40,961 nucleotides of DNA. Source: Entamoeba histolytica HM-1:IMSS. Its lineage: Eukaryota > Evosea > Mastigamoebida > Endamoebidae. This document shows positions 1 to 9,989 of this stretch, in pieces; positions within the stretch are counted from its first letter, which is position 1; every line of letters starts with the position of its first letter. Location of the stretch: contig NW_001915007.1 of assembly GCF_000208925.1 (NCBI RefSeq), forward strand, positions 1 through 40,961. The letters are read 5' to 3'. Below the pieces are notes generated by a model. The model was not told where the DNA came from, made no database searches, and saw only the letters and a list, made by a program, of their open reading frames with translations. A program made the translations under genes and the position numbers.

Positions 1-350
1 GATAATAAGAAGATGATAGATAAATAATATAAACAGAGAAATAAATATATAAAAATACGATAGATAAATAACATATAAATAAAAGAATAAAAAGAATAAA
101 AATAATTAAATATGATTCATCAAATCATCTATTTCATTAATATTTCATACAAAATGAATACAAATGATAATAAAATATAAACATAAATATTTACATATTC
201 TGTATTTATCATATTTTTTATTTTTTATTTATTTTTATTTTATGAGCAAAATATAATAAATGGAATATTCTATGGATGCAAATTTTTTTGCATCTTTTTT
301 CTTTTTTGCAAATTATTTAGATGCATTTTTTCTTTGCTAATTTTCGTACC
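1..350. repeat. 350-bp direct repeat, copy 1 (left edge may lie outside the window)
   Basis: Bases 1-350 match 2541-2890 base for base at an offset of 2540. Identity stops at the shared TTTTCGTACCC, after which the two copies diverge. The last 75 bases carry several GATGCAAA / TTTGCATC words that form a short inverted repeat, set in T-runs. No ORF is present. The window starts inside the copy, so the true left end is unknown. It may be a non-autonomous mobile element, a recent segmental duplication, or part of an Entamoeba repeat family; the sequence alone does not name it. Confidence 0.9.
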
Positions 351-404
351 CATCTAATAATACCCTTAAACTAAATAAGATAGATTACCACTAAGATTTG
401 TTCA

Positions 405-1094
405 ATGTTTTTTTTTATTATTTTAACAGTTATTAATGTTGAAGGAAGATATCTCTATGATATTATTGATGCACAAGACAATGTACTTAATTCTAGAAAT
501 GAGGAGAAATCATACAAGTACTTTAAATATGTTAGTAATGAATATCAAACTGAATATTATCCTCTTAATAGTTGTATTGGTTTTACTGATTATGCTGCTT
601 ATTTCTTTTATAACAACAATACACATATGAATTTCACTTCTTATGCTACTATGGAAAACTGTAAAAATGCAATTAATCCAATTGAAAACCGTACTCTTCA
701 AATTAACTATTCTACTGTTGATGAAATCAGAGACTCTTATTTTCTTATTTATCTCTATTATGATCAAGGATGTAAAAACTTACAATATATTCTTAATAAA
801 AAGAAATTCTGTTTTCCTCTGAATGGAAGATGGTGGAATTTTACAATAGTAAAGAATACAATCCAAGGTAGGGAATACTCTGACTCATCTTGTTTAGACC
901 TTGTTAGTAATTTCACTACCGACTTAAATGTTTGTTTAACATATCCTCAGAATGTATTTTATATTGATCCTTCAAAAAATGAATTACCAGGATTAAATTT
1001 AGATTATGACTATAACTATAACCATGTTGAGAATAAAGCTCAAATAATACTTGGTTATTTAACTATCATGTTATGTATCTTCAGTCTCATATAA
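405..1094 (+). CDS. Hypothetical secreted or membrane-anchored surface protein, 229 aa
   Basis: The family is not recognised. The ATG at 405 is followed by a short hydrophobic leader (MFFFIILTVINVEG) that fits a signal peptide. The body is rich in Tyr, Asn and Cys, with several N-glycosylation sequons (NNT, NFT, NRT, NYS). The last 18 residues are hydrophobic and end without a basic cytoplasmic tail, which fits a GPI-attachment signal or a terminal membrane anchor. It starts 55 bases after the 350-bp repeat, so the repeat could supply upstream sequence. Codon use is typical of the window. Reality of the gene is likely; its function is unknown. Confidence 0.7.
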   Translation: MFFFIILTVINVEGRYLYDIIDAQDNVLNSRNEEKSYKYFKYVSNEYQTEYYPLNSCIGFTDYAAYFFYNNNTHMNFTSYATMENCKNAINPIENRTLQINYSTVDEIRDSYFLIYLYYDQGCKNLQYILNKKKFCFPLNGRWWNFTIVKNTIQGREYSDSSCLDLVSNFTTDLNVCLTYPQNVFYIDPSKNELPGLNLDYDYNYNHVENKAQIILGYLTIMLCIFSLI

Positions 1095-1173
1095 GATATT
1101 CATTGATAGTACTAGAATCTAATTAATCTATTCTTTGTCTTTTATTTCTTTTTCACTAAAACTAAGAAAAATT

Positions 1174-1830
1174 ATGAGATCAAGACGTACACTAGCATCC
1201 ACAAGAAGAAGTGGACTTACTCCAAAACCTACAGCAAAGAACTTTGATATAAATGATTATGCTGGAAATATCACTGTCTATAAAGTGGACCAGATTCTTC
1301 AATTTGATCCTACTAATATGAAAAGTGCTACAGCAATAGTAGAGAATAGTAACACATCTTAAATCAATGTTGATATGACTAGTTTAAAGACTGAATTATT
1401 TAGAACAAAGGCTAATTATGACCTAAGATTTAATGTTAAATTATCTAATAATGATAATAATGATAATAATGATAATACTAATGAAAAGATATATGGAATA
1501 GGATTCTTATTTCTAATTAATGATAAGAAAACAAAATATGACGTTATTATGTACTGTAATACAAGTGAGAGTCAAATTCAAGTTCCATTAGAAAGTAGTT
1601 TGTCATTTAATCTTAATGACTCATTCTTCTTATTTGGAGAAAATGCTTACTCCTCACTTACTATTAATCATCCTATTGTTTCTATTGAATATAATGATTA
1701 TCTACAGATCCTATTAAATAATATGCCATTTGGTCTTCAAAGAATCTTAGGTGATTTCACATTCTCTAATGTTCTCAGTATAGTAAGTTATGATTATAAT
1801 GAAACTACTGGTTCATGCTACTTAAACTAA
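1174..1830 (+). pseudogene. Hypothetical protein gene interrupted by an in-frame TAA
   Basis: One reading frame runs from the ATG at 1174 (basic start MRSRRTLASTRRSG) to the stop at 1828-1830. A single TAA at 1360-1362 interrupts it, after which the same frame stays open for 155 codons. No GTTTGT donor lies near the stop, so an intron does not explain it. A C-to-T change of CAA would be enough to create the stop. The C-terminal part has an Asn/Asp repeat from AATGATAAT units around 1447-1482 and looks like a globular domain, family unknown. It may be a recent pseudogene, a truncated allele, or a readthrough case. The gene lies between the two repeat copies. Confidence 0.55.
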
Positions 1831-2540
1831 TTGATTATTTCTTAAAAAGGGCAACGAAAAAAGCAAATAATGGAAAAAGAAGAGAAAGATATAAAAGAAT
1901 AAAAAGAAATAAGAAGTAGAAGGTGATGAAAAATAAAATTATGAAACTAAGAAAAAGTAGAAGAAGATAAAGAGTAATAAAATAGAATAGATAATAAAAG
2001 AAGAAATAAAAAGTGTAATTTTAATGTAAAAATTAGAAATATTCAATAATAAGTGTCTAATTTAATTGTGTAAAATGATTAACAATATTTTATTATTGAA
2101 AAATATTTTACTCTTTTTTATGTTTATTATTTATATGTATAATTTAAACATGATGTTTATTATATATTCAATCATATGTGTTATGTTATTATAATATATA
2201 ATAAGTGATAAAATATAAATGAAAATGATATGAATATATAACATAGATAGAATATAAAACAAAAGAATAATAAGAATAAATGATAAATAAAAGGAGAAAT
2301 GATAATCAATGATATAATAATAAAATCAAAGTATAAAAGATAAAATTAATATTAATATAAATCAAAAGAGAATAAATATAAATTGAAAATAGATATAAAT
2401 GATAATAATATAAAAATGATAAAGATGAATAAACAAATAATAAAATACATTTAAATATAAAAGAATAACAATAAGAAAATCTAAAGAATATAAACATAAA
2501 AACATAAAATAAGAAGAATATAATAATATAATAATATATA
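1831..2540. other. Gene-free purine-rich stretch
   Basis: The plus strand is dominated by A and G (AAAGAAGAGAAAG-type runs), with TATA-rich parts near 2090-2240. The only long open frame, on the minus strand at 2306-2614, encodes nothing but Ile/Tyr/Phe/Leu and is a composition artefact. A few short GAA/AAA-rich plus-strand frames broken by TAA could be remnants of a Lys/Glu-rich gene, but this cannot be shown. Confidence 0.6.
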
Positions 2541-2890
2541 GATAATAAGAAGATGATAGATAAATAATATAAACAGAGAAATAAATATATAAAAATACGA
2601 TAGATAAATAACATATAAATAAAAGAATAAAAAGAATAAAAATAATTAAATATGATTCATCAAATCATCTATTTCATTAATATTTCATACAAAATGAATA
2701 CAAATGATAATAAAATATAAACATAAATATTTACATATTCTGTATTTATCATATTTTTTATTTTTTATTTATTTTTATTTTATGAGCAAAATATAATAAA
2801 TGGAATATTCTATGGATGCAAATTTTTTTGCATCTTTTTTCTTTTTTGCAAATTATTTAGATGCATTTTTTCTTTGCTAATTTTCGTACC
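2541..2890. repeat. 350-bp direct repeat, copy 2
   Basis: This is the second perfect copy of bases 1-350. Its right boundary is exact: copy 1 continues with CATCTAATAA and copy 2 with TAATTACCAC after the shared ...CGTACCC. Because copy 1 starts at the window edge, the sequence left of 2541 may also belong to the element. Only AT-rich decayed DNA follows it, not a second copy of the 405-1830 genes, so this is not a simple tandem duplication of a 2.54-kb unit. Confidence 0.9.
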
Positions 2891-3710
2891 CTAATTACCA
2901 CACTTAAAGAAAACAAATAATAATATAAGAAGGAAATAAAAATAAAGACAATAAGAAAAATCTAATCAGAAAGAAGTGTGATAAAAATAAAAATATTAAC
3001 TAACCAACAAAAAAGAGAATAAAAGAAGAATGTGGTTAAACAAAACATAAGTCTATAAAATAGATAAAGAAGAAAAAAATAAAAATAAAAACAGTGATAA
3101 GAATAAAACAACAACACAATGAAAAAAAATAGAATTTATTGACAGTTGTATGAAATTAAAGAAGAATAATCAATAATTCAAATGAAATTGAAAAATATCT
3201 AATTTATAATTGAAAAGAAAGAAATTGATAGAAGAAGTGAAGTAGTTGGAAATGAAATTAAAGACGGGTGTATTAGTATTAGATAAAACAAAGAAAGGTG
3301 AAAATTGAAACAATAAAATTATTCATAAAATAATGAAATAATATTAAAATATATTGACATCATCGTTAAAAGTGATGGAAATAGAAGAAAGAAGAAAATA
3401 ATTGAAAATGAAATAAAAGAAGAATAAACAGAAAATAGAATTAGAGTAAATCAAGAAAGTAAAAGAATTTAAAGGAATATCCAGTAAAATAACAAATAGA
3501 AGAAACAAAAGAATAGACGATAAAAACGTTATCTAATTCAAATATTGGTAATTGGAATGAAAATACATTAGTATTTAAAGAAATATTATTCACATTAAAA
3601 ATAAACATTATTATTCAATTGATTGTCTTTTATATTATTCTTCCTTTTTCTTTCAACCTCTTTCAACCTATTTCTTTTATAAAATACATTCAATTATATT
3701 ATTATCCTTT
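2891..3710 (+). other. Gene-free purine-rich stretch with a probable coding fossil near its end
   Basis: No intact gene is present. From about 3475 to 3610 one plus-strand frame reads like protein, including the piece TIKTLSNSNIGNWNENTLVF, and is broken by TAA and TAG where CAA and CAG would keep it open. Shorter protein-like pieces occur around 3210-3280. The rest is A-rich low-complexity DNA. The segment downstream of 3610 is T-rich and probably holds the 3' flank of the Hsp101 gene, which ends at 3711 on the other strand. Confidence 0.45.
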
Positions 3711-6311
3711 TTAGTTATCAGTTATTTTAACTTCAATCTTACCATCTTCATATCCTATCTTAATTTTACTCTTCTCTTTCATCACTCCTCCTATTATTGA
3801 TTTTGTTATTTCTGTAACAACTGTCTTTTCAATATATCTTCGCATTGGTCTTGCTCCATATGCTATTGAATATCCTGCTTTAATGATTCCTTCTATTGCT
3901 GCTTCCGTCATTTCAACTTCACTTCCTGGATATCTCTTTTTAATGACTTTAATCACTTCTCCCATTTGTAATTTAACTATTTCTTTCAATTCTTTCTCTG
4001 AAAGTGGTGAAAATACTATAATATCATCCATTCGATTGAGAAACTCTGGTTTAAACGACTTCTTCACTATTTCCATGACTTGTTCTTTAACTTGTTCATC
4101 AACTTGTCCTGTTGTTTCTACTCCTTTCATTATTATTTCACTTCCTAAATTCGATGTCATAATCACAACCGTATTCTTAAAATCAACTGTTCTTCCTCTT
4201 CCATCTGTTAATCTTCCTTCATCCAATAATTGTAATAACACATTAAATACTTGTGGATGTGCTTTTTCAATTTCATCAAATAATATTACACTATATGGTC
4301 TACGACGAATTGCTTCTGTTAATTGTCCTCCTTCTTCATATCCAACATATCCTGGTGGTGCTCCTATCAGTCTCGACACACTATGACTTTCCATATATTC
4401 ACTCATATCTATTCTAACTATATTTTCCTCTGAATCAAACAATTCAGCTGCTAATGCTTTTGCTAATTCTGTTTTACCTACTCCACTTGGTCCTAAAAAC
4501 ATAAAACTTCCTATTGGTCGTTTTTCATTTCCTAATCCTCCTCTACTTCTAATGATTGCATCACTAACTGCTGTCACTGCTTCATCTTGTCCTATTACTC
4601 GTTTATGTATTTCACTTTCTAAGTTCAGTAATCTTGCTTTCTCACTTTGATTCATTTTAGTAACTGGAATTCCTGTCCATCTACTCACAACTTCTTCTAT
4701 TTGTGTTGCTGTGACTTGTAATGATATCATTGTTGTTTCTTTATTTTGTTTCTTTAATTCTGCCAATCTCTTTTCTGCTTCTGGTATTGCATAATATTTC
4801 AAATCAGCTGCTACTTCTAAATCTTTAGTACTTTCTGCTTTATGTTTCATACTTTCTATTTTTGTTGCAAGTTCTTTCATTTCTTCACTTCCTCCTTTTT
4901 CTTTCTCATAATTAATTCGTAACTTTGTTAATTTCTCTTTATTTTCACTCATTTCTTTTTCAATTTCTTTAAGTCTTTCTTCAATAACTTTTTTATGTTC
5001 TTCATCCGTTTCTTTAACTTCTCTTTCTAATGCTATTTTCTCCACATTTATTTGTGTTTCTCTTCTTTCTAATCTATCTATTTCTTCTGGTTGTGAATTC
5101 TTTTGTGTAAATAATGTAGCACATGCTTCATCAACTAAATCAATTGCCTTGTCAGGAAGAAATCTTCCATTGATGTATCTTTTACTTAATGTTGCTGCTG
5201 AAACTAATGCTGAATCCGTAATTGTTAATCCATAATGATTTTCATATTTCTCTCTTATTCCTCGAAGAATATATAATGTATCTTCTACACTTGGTTCACT
5301 TACATAAACTTGTTGGAATCGTCTTTCAAATGCTGGATCTTTTTCAACATATTTTCTATATTCCTCTAACGTTGTTGCTCCAATACATCGTAATTCTCCT
5401 CTTGATAACATTGGTTTTAAAATATTAGCTGCATCCATTGCTCCTTCTCCTGTTGCTCCAGCTCCTAATACTGTGTGAATTTCATCTATAAACAATATAA
5501 TAGGTATTTTACTTTCTTTAACTTCTTTTATTACTGCTTTTAATCTTTCTTCAAATTGTCCTCTATATTGTGCTCCTGCTATTAATGCTCCCATATCTAA
5601 TCCAATAACTCGACATTGCAAATTACTTGGAACATCCCCTTTAACAATTCTTTGTGCAAGTCCTTCAACTACTGCTGTTTTACCAACTCCTGGCTCTCCT
5701 ATTAAGACTGGATTATTTTTCGTTCGTCTTGATAAAATACGAATAACTCGTTTAATTTCTTCATCTCTTCCAATGATGGGATCCATCTTCCCACTTTCTG
5801 CTTGTGCCGTTAAATCATTTCCATATTTCTTCAATGCTTCATATTGACTCTCTGCTTCTTTTGTTTCTACACTTTGTCCTTTTCTCATTTCCATTATCTT
5901 TTTGTTAAATTCCAGAACATTAATTCCACTATTTCCTACTATCGTACTAATTTCTTTCTCTTCCATCAATGACATTACTATCACATCAACTGCAAGATAT
6001 GTATCTCCCATTGTCTTTTGTTTCTCTATTGCTCGTCTTATCACTTGTTGTGTTGTTGGATGAAGTCCAATTTCTACTGGTGGTGGATTTTGAACTGGAA
6101 TCTTATTCATTCCTTCTTGTATTTCTTTCTTCATTTTACTAACATCACCTCCCATCATCTCGACTATTCGGATAATAATATTCGACTCTTCTTCAACAAT
6201 TGCATTCATCATGTGAATTGGCATGATATATGCATTCTTTCTTTCAAATGCTTTTTCTTGTGATTCTTTGAACATTTGAACTGTTGCATCTGTCCATTTG
6301 TTTGGATCCAT
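3711..6311 (-). CDS. HSP101: Hsp101 / ClpB-type AAA+ disaggregase, 866 aa
   Basis: This ATP-driven unfoldase pulls proteins out of aggregates together with Hsp70. The domains are: Clp N-domain (1-145), first AAA+ module with Walker A GEPGVGKT at 205-212 and Walker B FIDE ending at E277, a coiled-coil M domain (about 405-525) that separates ClpB/Hsp104 from ClpA and ClpC, and a second AAA+ module with GPSGVGKT at 607-614 and LFDE ending at E680. Pore-loop tyrosines are visible (AGAQYRG, Y249; GYVGYEE, Y655). Length is normal for the family, and no transit peptide is obvious, so cytosolic or nuclear action is likely. A GTATTTAAAGG element lies just upstream. The ATG at 6311 begins MDPNKWTDAT, a standard ClpB start. 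An Hsp70-family gene is in the same window but far away. Confidence 0.97.
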   Translation of the reverse strand: MDPNKWTDATVQMFKESQEKAFERKNAYIMPIHMMNAIVEEESNIIIRIVEMMGGDVSKMKKEIQEGMNKIPVQNPPPVEIGLHPTTQQVIRRAIEKQKTMGDTYLAVDVIVMSLMEEKEISTIVGNSGINVLEFNKKIMEMRKGQSVETKEAESQYEALKKYGNDLTAQAESGKMDPIIGRDEEIKRVIRILSRRTKNNPVLIGEPGVGKTAVVEGLAQRIVKGDVPSNLQCRVIGLDMGALIAGAQYRGQFEERLKAVIKEVKESKIPIILFIDEIHTVLGAGATGEGAMDAANILKPMLSRGELRCIGATTLEEYRKYVEKDPAFERRFQQVYVSEPSVEDTLYILRGIREKYENHYGLTITDSALVSAATLSKRYINGRFLPDKAIDLVDEACATLFTQKNSQPEEIDRLERRETQINVEKIALEREVKETDEEHKKVIEERLKEIEKEMSENKEKLTKLRINYEKEKGGSEEMKELATKIESMKHKAESTKDLEVAADLKYYAIPEAEKRLAELKKQNKETTMISLQVTATQIEEVVSRWTGIPVTKMNQSEKARLLNLESEIHKRVIGQDEAVTAVSDAIIRSRGGLGNEKRPIGSFMFLGPSGVGKTELAKALAAELFDSEENIVRIDMSEYMESHSVSRLIGAPPGYVGYEEGGQLTEAIRRRPYSVILFDEIEKAHPQVFNVLLQLLDEGRLTDGRGRTVDFKNTVVIMTSNLGSEIIMKGVETTGQVDEQVKEQVMEIVKKSFKPEFLNRMDDIIVFSPLSEKELKEIVKLQMGEVIKVIKKRYPGSEVEMTEAAIEGIIKAGYSIAYGARPMRRYIEKTVVTEITKSIIGGVMKEKSKIKIGYEDGKIEVKITDN

Positions 6312-6346
6312 ACCTTATTTCTAAATGCTAATTATTTCTTCAAGTT

Positions 6347-6357
6347 CCTTTAAATAC
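6347..6357 (-). promoter_or_regulatory. TATA-like core promoter element of Hsp101
   Basis: On the minus strand the sequence reads GTATTTAAAGG, a full match to the known Entamoeba TATA-like consensus GTATTTAAA(G/C). It lies 36-46 bases upstream of the ATG and runs directly into GAACTTGAAGAAA, which carries a GAAC core and several GAA half-sites reminiscent of heat-shock elements but without the canonical alternating arrangement. Confidence 0.65.
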
Positions 6358-7093
6358 TCAGTATGGTTGATGTGTTGGCTTATTGTTGTGTTGGCTGTTA
6401 TTCACACTTTCTTATTCATGTATTCATGTATACGTGGATCAACGTGGATTTATATAAACTAATAATAACATAATTAACAGCAAAAATGGCATTATTCCAC
6501 AAGTGACAGTGAGAATGATGATTATCAAACACTCAAAATAAATGAATGAAAACAATGAATGACAAATAGAGTTGAATTTTAATTAATATCCAATCAGAAA
6601 AATAAGTTTGTAATATTAATAGTTAATTATCGATAATAAAATTATGTTAATTATCATCTTAATTATCTAATTGAAATATAAATTGCATTTTTGAAGTGAA
6701 AAGTATATTTATATTTCTGTTTTTAGATTATAGAATTATTATAGAACATTTCCATTGTTTCTATTGTTATTTCTTTTATGAGAAAATTGATATTGCATAT
6801 TAATTTTATTTTTCATATTTTATTTATTCTATCAATTCTTAGTATCACGTATAATACTTCCTTTTCTAATTATTGAGTTGATTATTTCTTATTTTCTTAT
6901 ACAAATACTATCTAACACAATCCTTGTTATTGTCGTCATTTATTCTTATTTGTTTTGACTATTTTTATTTTATTTATGAAATATTGTCTTTTTATTATTT
7001 TCTTTACTTCTTTCTATTTTTTATATTCATGTTTTACTTTTATTCATCTTCATTACTTTATTAATGATCTATGTTTTCTGTTCAAATGACTGA
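6358..7093. other. Gene-free stretch between Hsp101 and the TLDc pseudogene
   Basis: This is AT-rich DNA without a supported gene. Near 6432-6452 the word ACGTGGAT occurs twice, 10 bases apart, within the distal upstream region of Hsp101. The remainder is T-rich on the plus strand, with many stops in all frames. It may include the decayed 5' part of the TLDc pseudogene that follows, but I could not read one. Confidence 0.5.
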
Positions 7094-7433
7094 AATAAAT
7101 ATGAATATGTTGTTTCTAAAAATGAGGAAGTTGGTAATAGTTATATAAATGATTCAAAATCATTTGTATTTTCATTAGAGCCAAATGGAAAGAATGAAAG
7201 GAATGAAGAAATTTGATAGTAAACAACAATATGCATTTAAATTATTTAATCAATCAAGTGATTATTTATTTGAGTTTATACTTAGATATGGTGATACCCA
7301 CGTTTATAAAGAAAGGTATAAAACAGAATCATATTGTAAACAATGTTCATTTGAATATGAAGGAGTATTAAATGCACTTTGTGGAAAATATAATTTCACA
7401 CCAAAACGCATCATAGTAGTTGAAATGAAATGA
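7094..7433 (+). pseudogene. TLDc-domain protein, 5'-truncated and frameshifted
   Basis: Two overlapping plus-strand frames together read like the C-terminal half of a TLDc domain. The upstream frame (from 7094, open until the TGA at 7214) contains NDSKSFVFSLEPNGK. The downstream frame (7185-7433) continues with KFDSKQQYAFKLF, YLFEFILRYGD and CKQCSFEYEG, and ends in FTPKRIIVVEMK, the typical TLDc end. The switch of frame falls around 7190-7210. There is no ATG-led upstream portion, so the gene has lost its beginning. TLDc proteins are an expanded family in Entamoeba, which supports a decayed paralogue. The alternative, a short 82-aa gene starting at 7185, is less likely because the homology crosses its start. 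Confidence 0.6.
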
Positions 7434-7862
7434 TTCAATCTTGAATAATTGAAAATGAAATAAAAAAGAATATAAAAACAAAACAATAAATAAAATAAAC
7501 AACTATTTTGTTCATCTGCCAATGAATGAAATGGTGAATTAAAAATGGATATAATTCAATGTTGATTTATTTTATTTAATTTGAAAAGAAGATAAAAAAG
7601 ACAATAAAAGAAGTAAAATAAAATATTTCATTCATAAAACAAGAAGAAAGTCTAAATAATAAATCAAACAAAGAAATTATTCATTTGAATAATGTGTGAT
7701 ATGAATAATCTTAATTAATTAATGAATAAATGATAATTCTATTAACATATTTATTATATAATTTTTATCTTTAAAATTTTGAATTTTTCTTTTTGAAATT
7801 ATTTCAGTTAAATTTTTCGTTTCATAATAGTTTATAAATAGCATATCTTTAAATACATTAAA
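7434..7862. other. Gene-free stretch upstream of the gp63-like gene
   Basis: A-rich low-complexity DNA (AAAATAAAAAAG-type runs) with no supported ORF. The last 40 bases hold a TTTATAAATA at 7831-7840 that could serve as the TATA-like element for the protease gene starting at 7863. Confidence 0.5.
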
Positions 7863-9901
7863 ATGATTTTTTTGTTAGTCATTACAGCACTTGGACATCA
7901 ATGTATTTTTAATGAAATAAATAAAAACACTAAGAAAAGTGTATTACCAACACTAAGGTCTTCAATAAAGAGTAGTTCTAGTTGGCATCCTCTTCGATTT
8001 AGTTATGACTTAATAGGGTTAACTGATCAATCATATGCTAGTCAGCAATGGTGCAAATACACGGGTGAGACAATTATTCTGTCTTCATCCAATATTTATA
8101 AGTGTTCCGAAGATGATGTTTTAACAAAAGAGAAAATTGAATATATTGATGTTTGTTTTATTAGTCTAATTACAAAAGTGCCATAATATTTACATTACAG
8201 AGACTATTTCAAAGCCTCAACCAGAGCATTTCTGAAGTTTTTAATGTTCATACAATTAATTATAATAAAGTTATTCCTGGTAAAAAATATTGTGGAGAAG
8301 CAGTATTTCCTGAAACATATACTATTCCAGAAGAAAGTGACTTCCATATTATGGTAACTTCACATCCACATACTTCTTCTGGTGTATTTGCTTATGCCGC
8401 TGCATGTTATTTTGGTATGGATAGTCAAGTAAACAAACGGCGTTCAGTAATGGGATATGTAAATATTGTTACGTCAGCATTAGAACCAACTGAAGAACGT
8501 TTTAGAGATCAGGTAGGAATTATTTTTCATGAAACAATGCATGCACTTGGATTTGATGGTAGTCTTGGTGTAGATAAAAAAGTTGGAGACTTAAACTTAA
8601 AAGTTGTCGAAGATGAAATTGTTGTTGCTCGAGCAAGAAAGCATTTTGGGTGTGACAATATGACGTATGTTCCACTTGAAGATGGAGGAGGACGAGGTAC
8701 AGCAAATGCACATTGGGAAAGAAGAATTTTTATATCAGAAATCATGAATGGTATTACTTCAAATAATCCAAGAGTTAGTGAAATAACATTAGCTTATTTT
8801 GAGGCACTTGGGGTTTATAAACCAAATTATGAAATGGCGGATGCTTTATCTTGGGGAAGGGGTCTTGGATGTTCCTTCTTAGAGGATTGTTCTAAATGGC
8901 CAAAACAAAATGGATATTATTGTAGGACTGGTGTAAGGAGGTGTACTAATGACCGTTCTGCTATTGGTATATGTGATGGAAATTCATTTAAAGAAACGTT
9001 AAACAAATCATACCAACATTATGGAGACCCACATATTGGTGGAAGTGATGAGATTGCTGATAATTGTATATTTGTATCACCTATTGAAACTAGTTATTGT
9101 TATCAAAAAATGAGTGCATTATCATTTGACTATTATTTTACTTTGGAAATGCTTAATCATGGACAAAATTTTGGAGATACTTCAATGTGTTTTGAAAGTT
9201 CATTAATTAAATTTATACCTTTTGGTATTAATAATTATCATTGTTATTCAGTTGCTTGTATGAATAATTCCTTTTATAAAATTTCAATTGATGGTAGATA
9301 TTATGACTGTGATAAATCAATTAAAGTTCGTGGATATGGAGGTAAATTAATTTGTGCAGATCCAAAAGATATTTGTGGTAATAGAGTTATAGAAACATGG
9401 CCTGAAATTGATTCTGTAGAAAATAAAACAATTTCAGTTGGAGATGTTTTAGTTATTAATGGAAGGAATCTTGATGTTGTTCAAAAAGTATATATTGATT
9501 ATACTTCATGTAAAATTCTTCATAAATCAAAAGAACAACTTCAAATAGAAGTTGATTATCATGATCCATTTATATCATTTATTTCTTTTGAAGCTTCATT
9601 AATGATAGAAGCAAATGAATCAGTAAATTCTTGTTATGACCATTTGATAAAAATTAAAGTACCAACTTATTATATCTTCTTAAATTTTGGAGATTGGGTA
9701 ATGACCAATTATATTTTTATTGCTGTCATTCCTGTGTGGATTATTTTCTTTATCTTATTGTTTGGATATTATACATTAAAGGTTGTAGTGATAAGACAAG
9801 CAGAAGAAGTTCGTGAAGCAAAACGGGAAATTAATCTTCGTTTAGGTAATTTGAAGGACAAACCACAAAAGAAAAAGCAAAGCTTTTGTGTTATGTTTTA
9901 A
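7863..9901 (+). CDS. Leishmanolysin (gp63, M8) family surface metalloprotease, spliced, 662 aa
   Basis: This is a zinc protease probably displayed on the cell surface. Exon 1 is 7863-8150 and exon 2 is 8201-9901, with a 50-nt intron (GTTTGT...TTACAG) in phase 0. Without splicing the first frame ends at 8186, while splicing restores continuous M8 sequence. A short hydrophobic signal sequence (MIFLLVITALG) opens the protein. The zinc site HETMHALGF starts at H206, the third ligand is probably H267 (ANAHWE), and the Met-turn is SEIMNG (M278), all as in M8 enzymes. A membrane span covers about residues 599-624, followed by a basic cytoplasmic tail that ends CVMF, a possible CaaX prenylation box. 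Length matches known amoebic gp63 homologues. The enzyme appears intact. Confidence 0.95.
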
Positions 9902-9989
9902 TTAAAATTGTTATTCAAATGTATAATTTGTTTTTTGTATCTTAAAAGAAATTCTTAATCTTTTAAAAAACAATTTAAATTTTCTCTCA

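Noticed and set aside
2306..2614. 102-codon minus-strand ORF
   Set aside because: It encodes almost only Ile, Tyr, Phe, Leu and Ser, overlaps the 350-bp repeat, and follows from purine-rich low-complexity DNA on the other strand.
3883..4386. 167-codon plus-strand ORF inside Hsp101
   Set aside because: It is antisense to the conserved second AAA+ module and is a by-product of its codon use.
7185..7433. Independent 82-aa gene
   Set aside because: TLDc-like sequence continues upstream of its start in another frame, so it is better read as the 3' part of a pseudogene.
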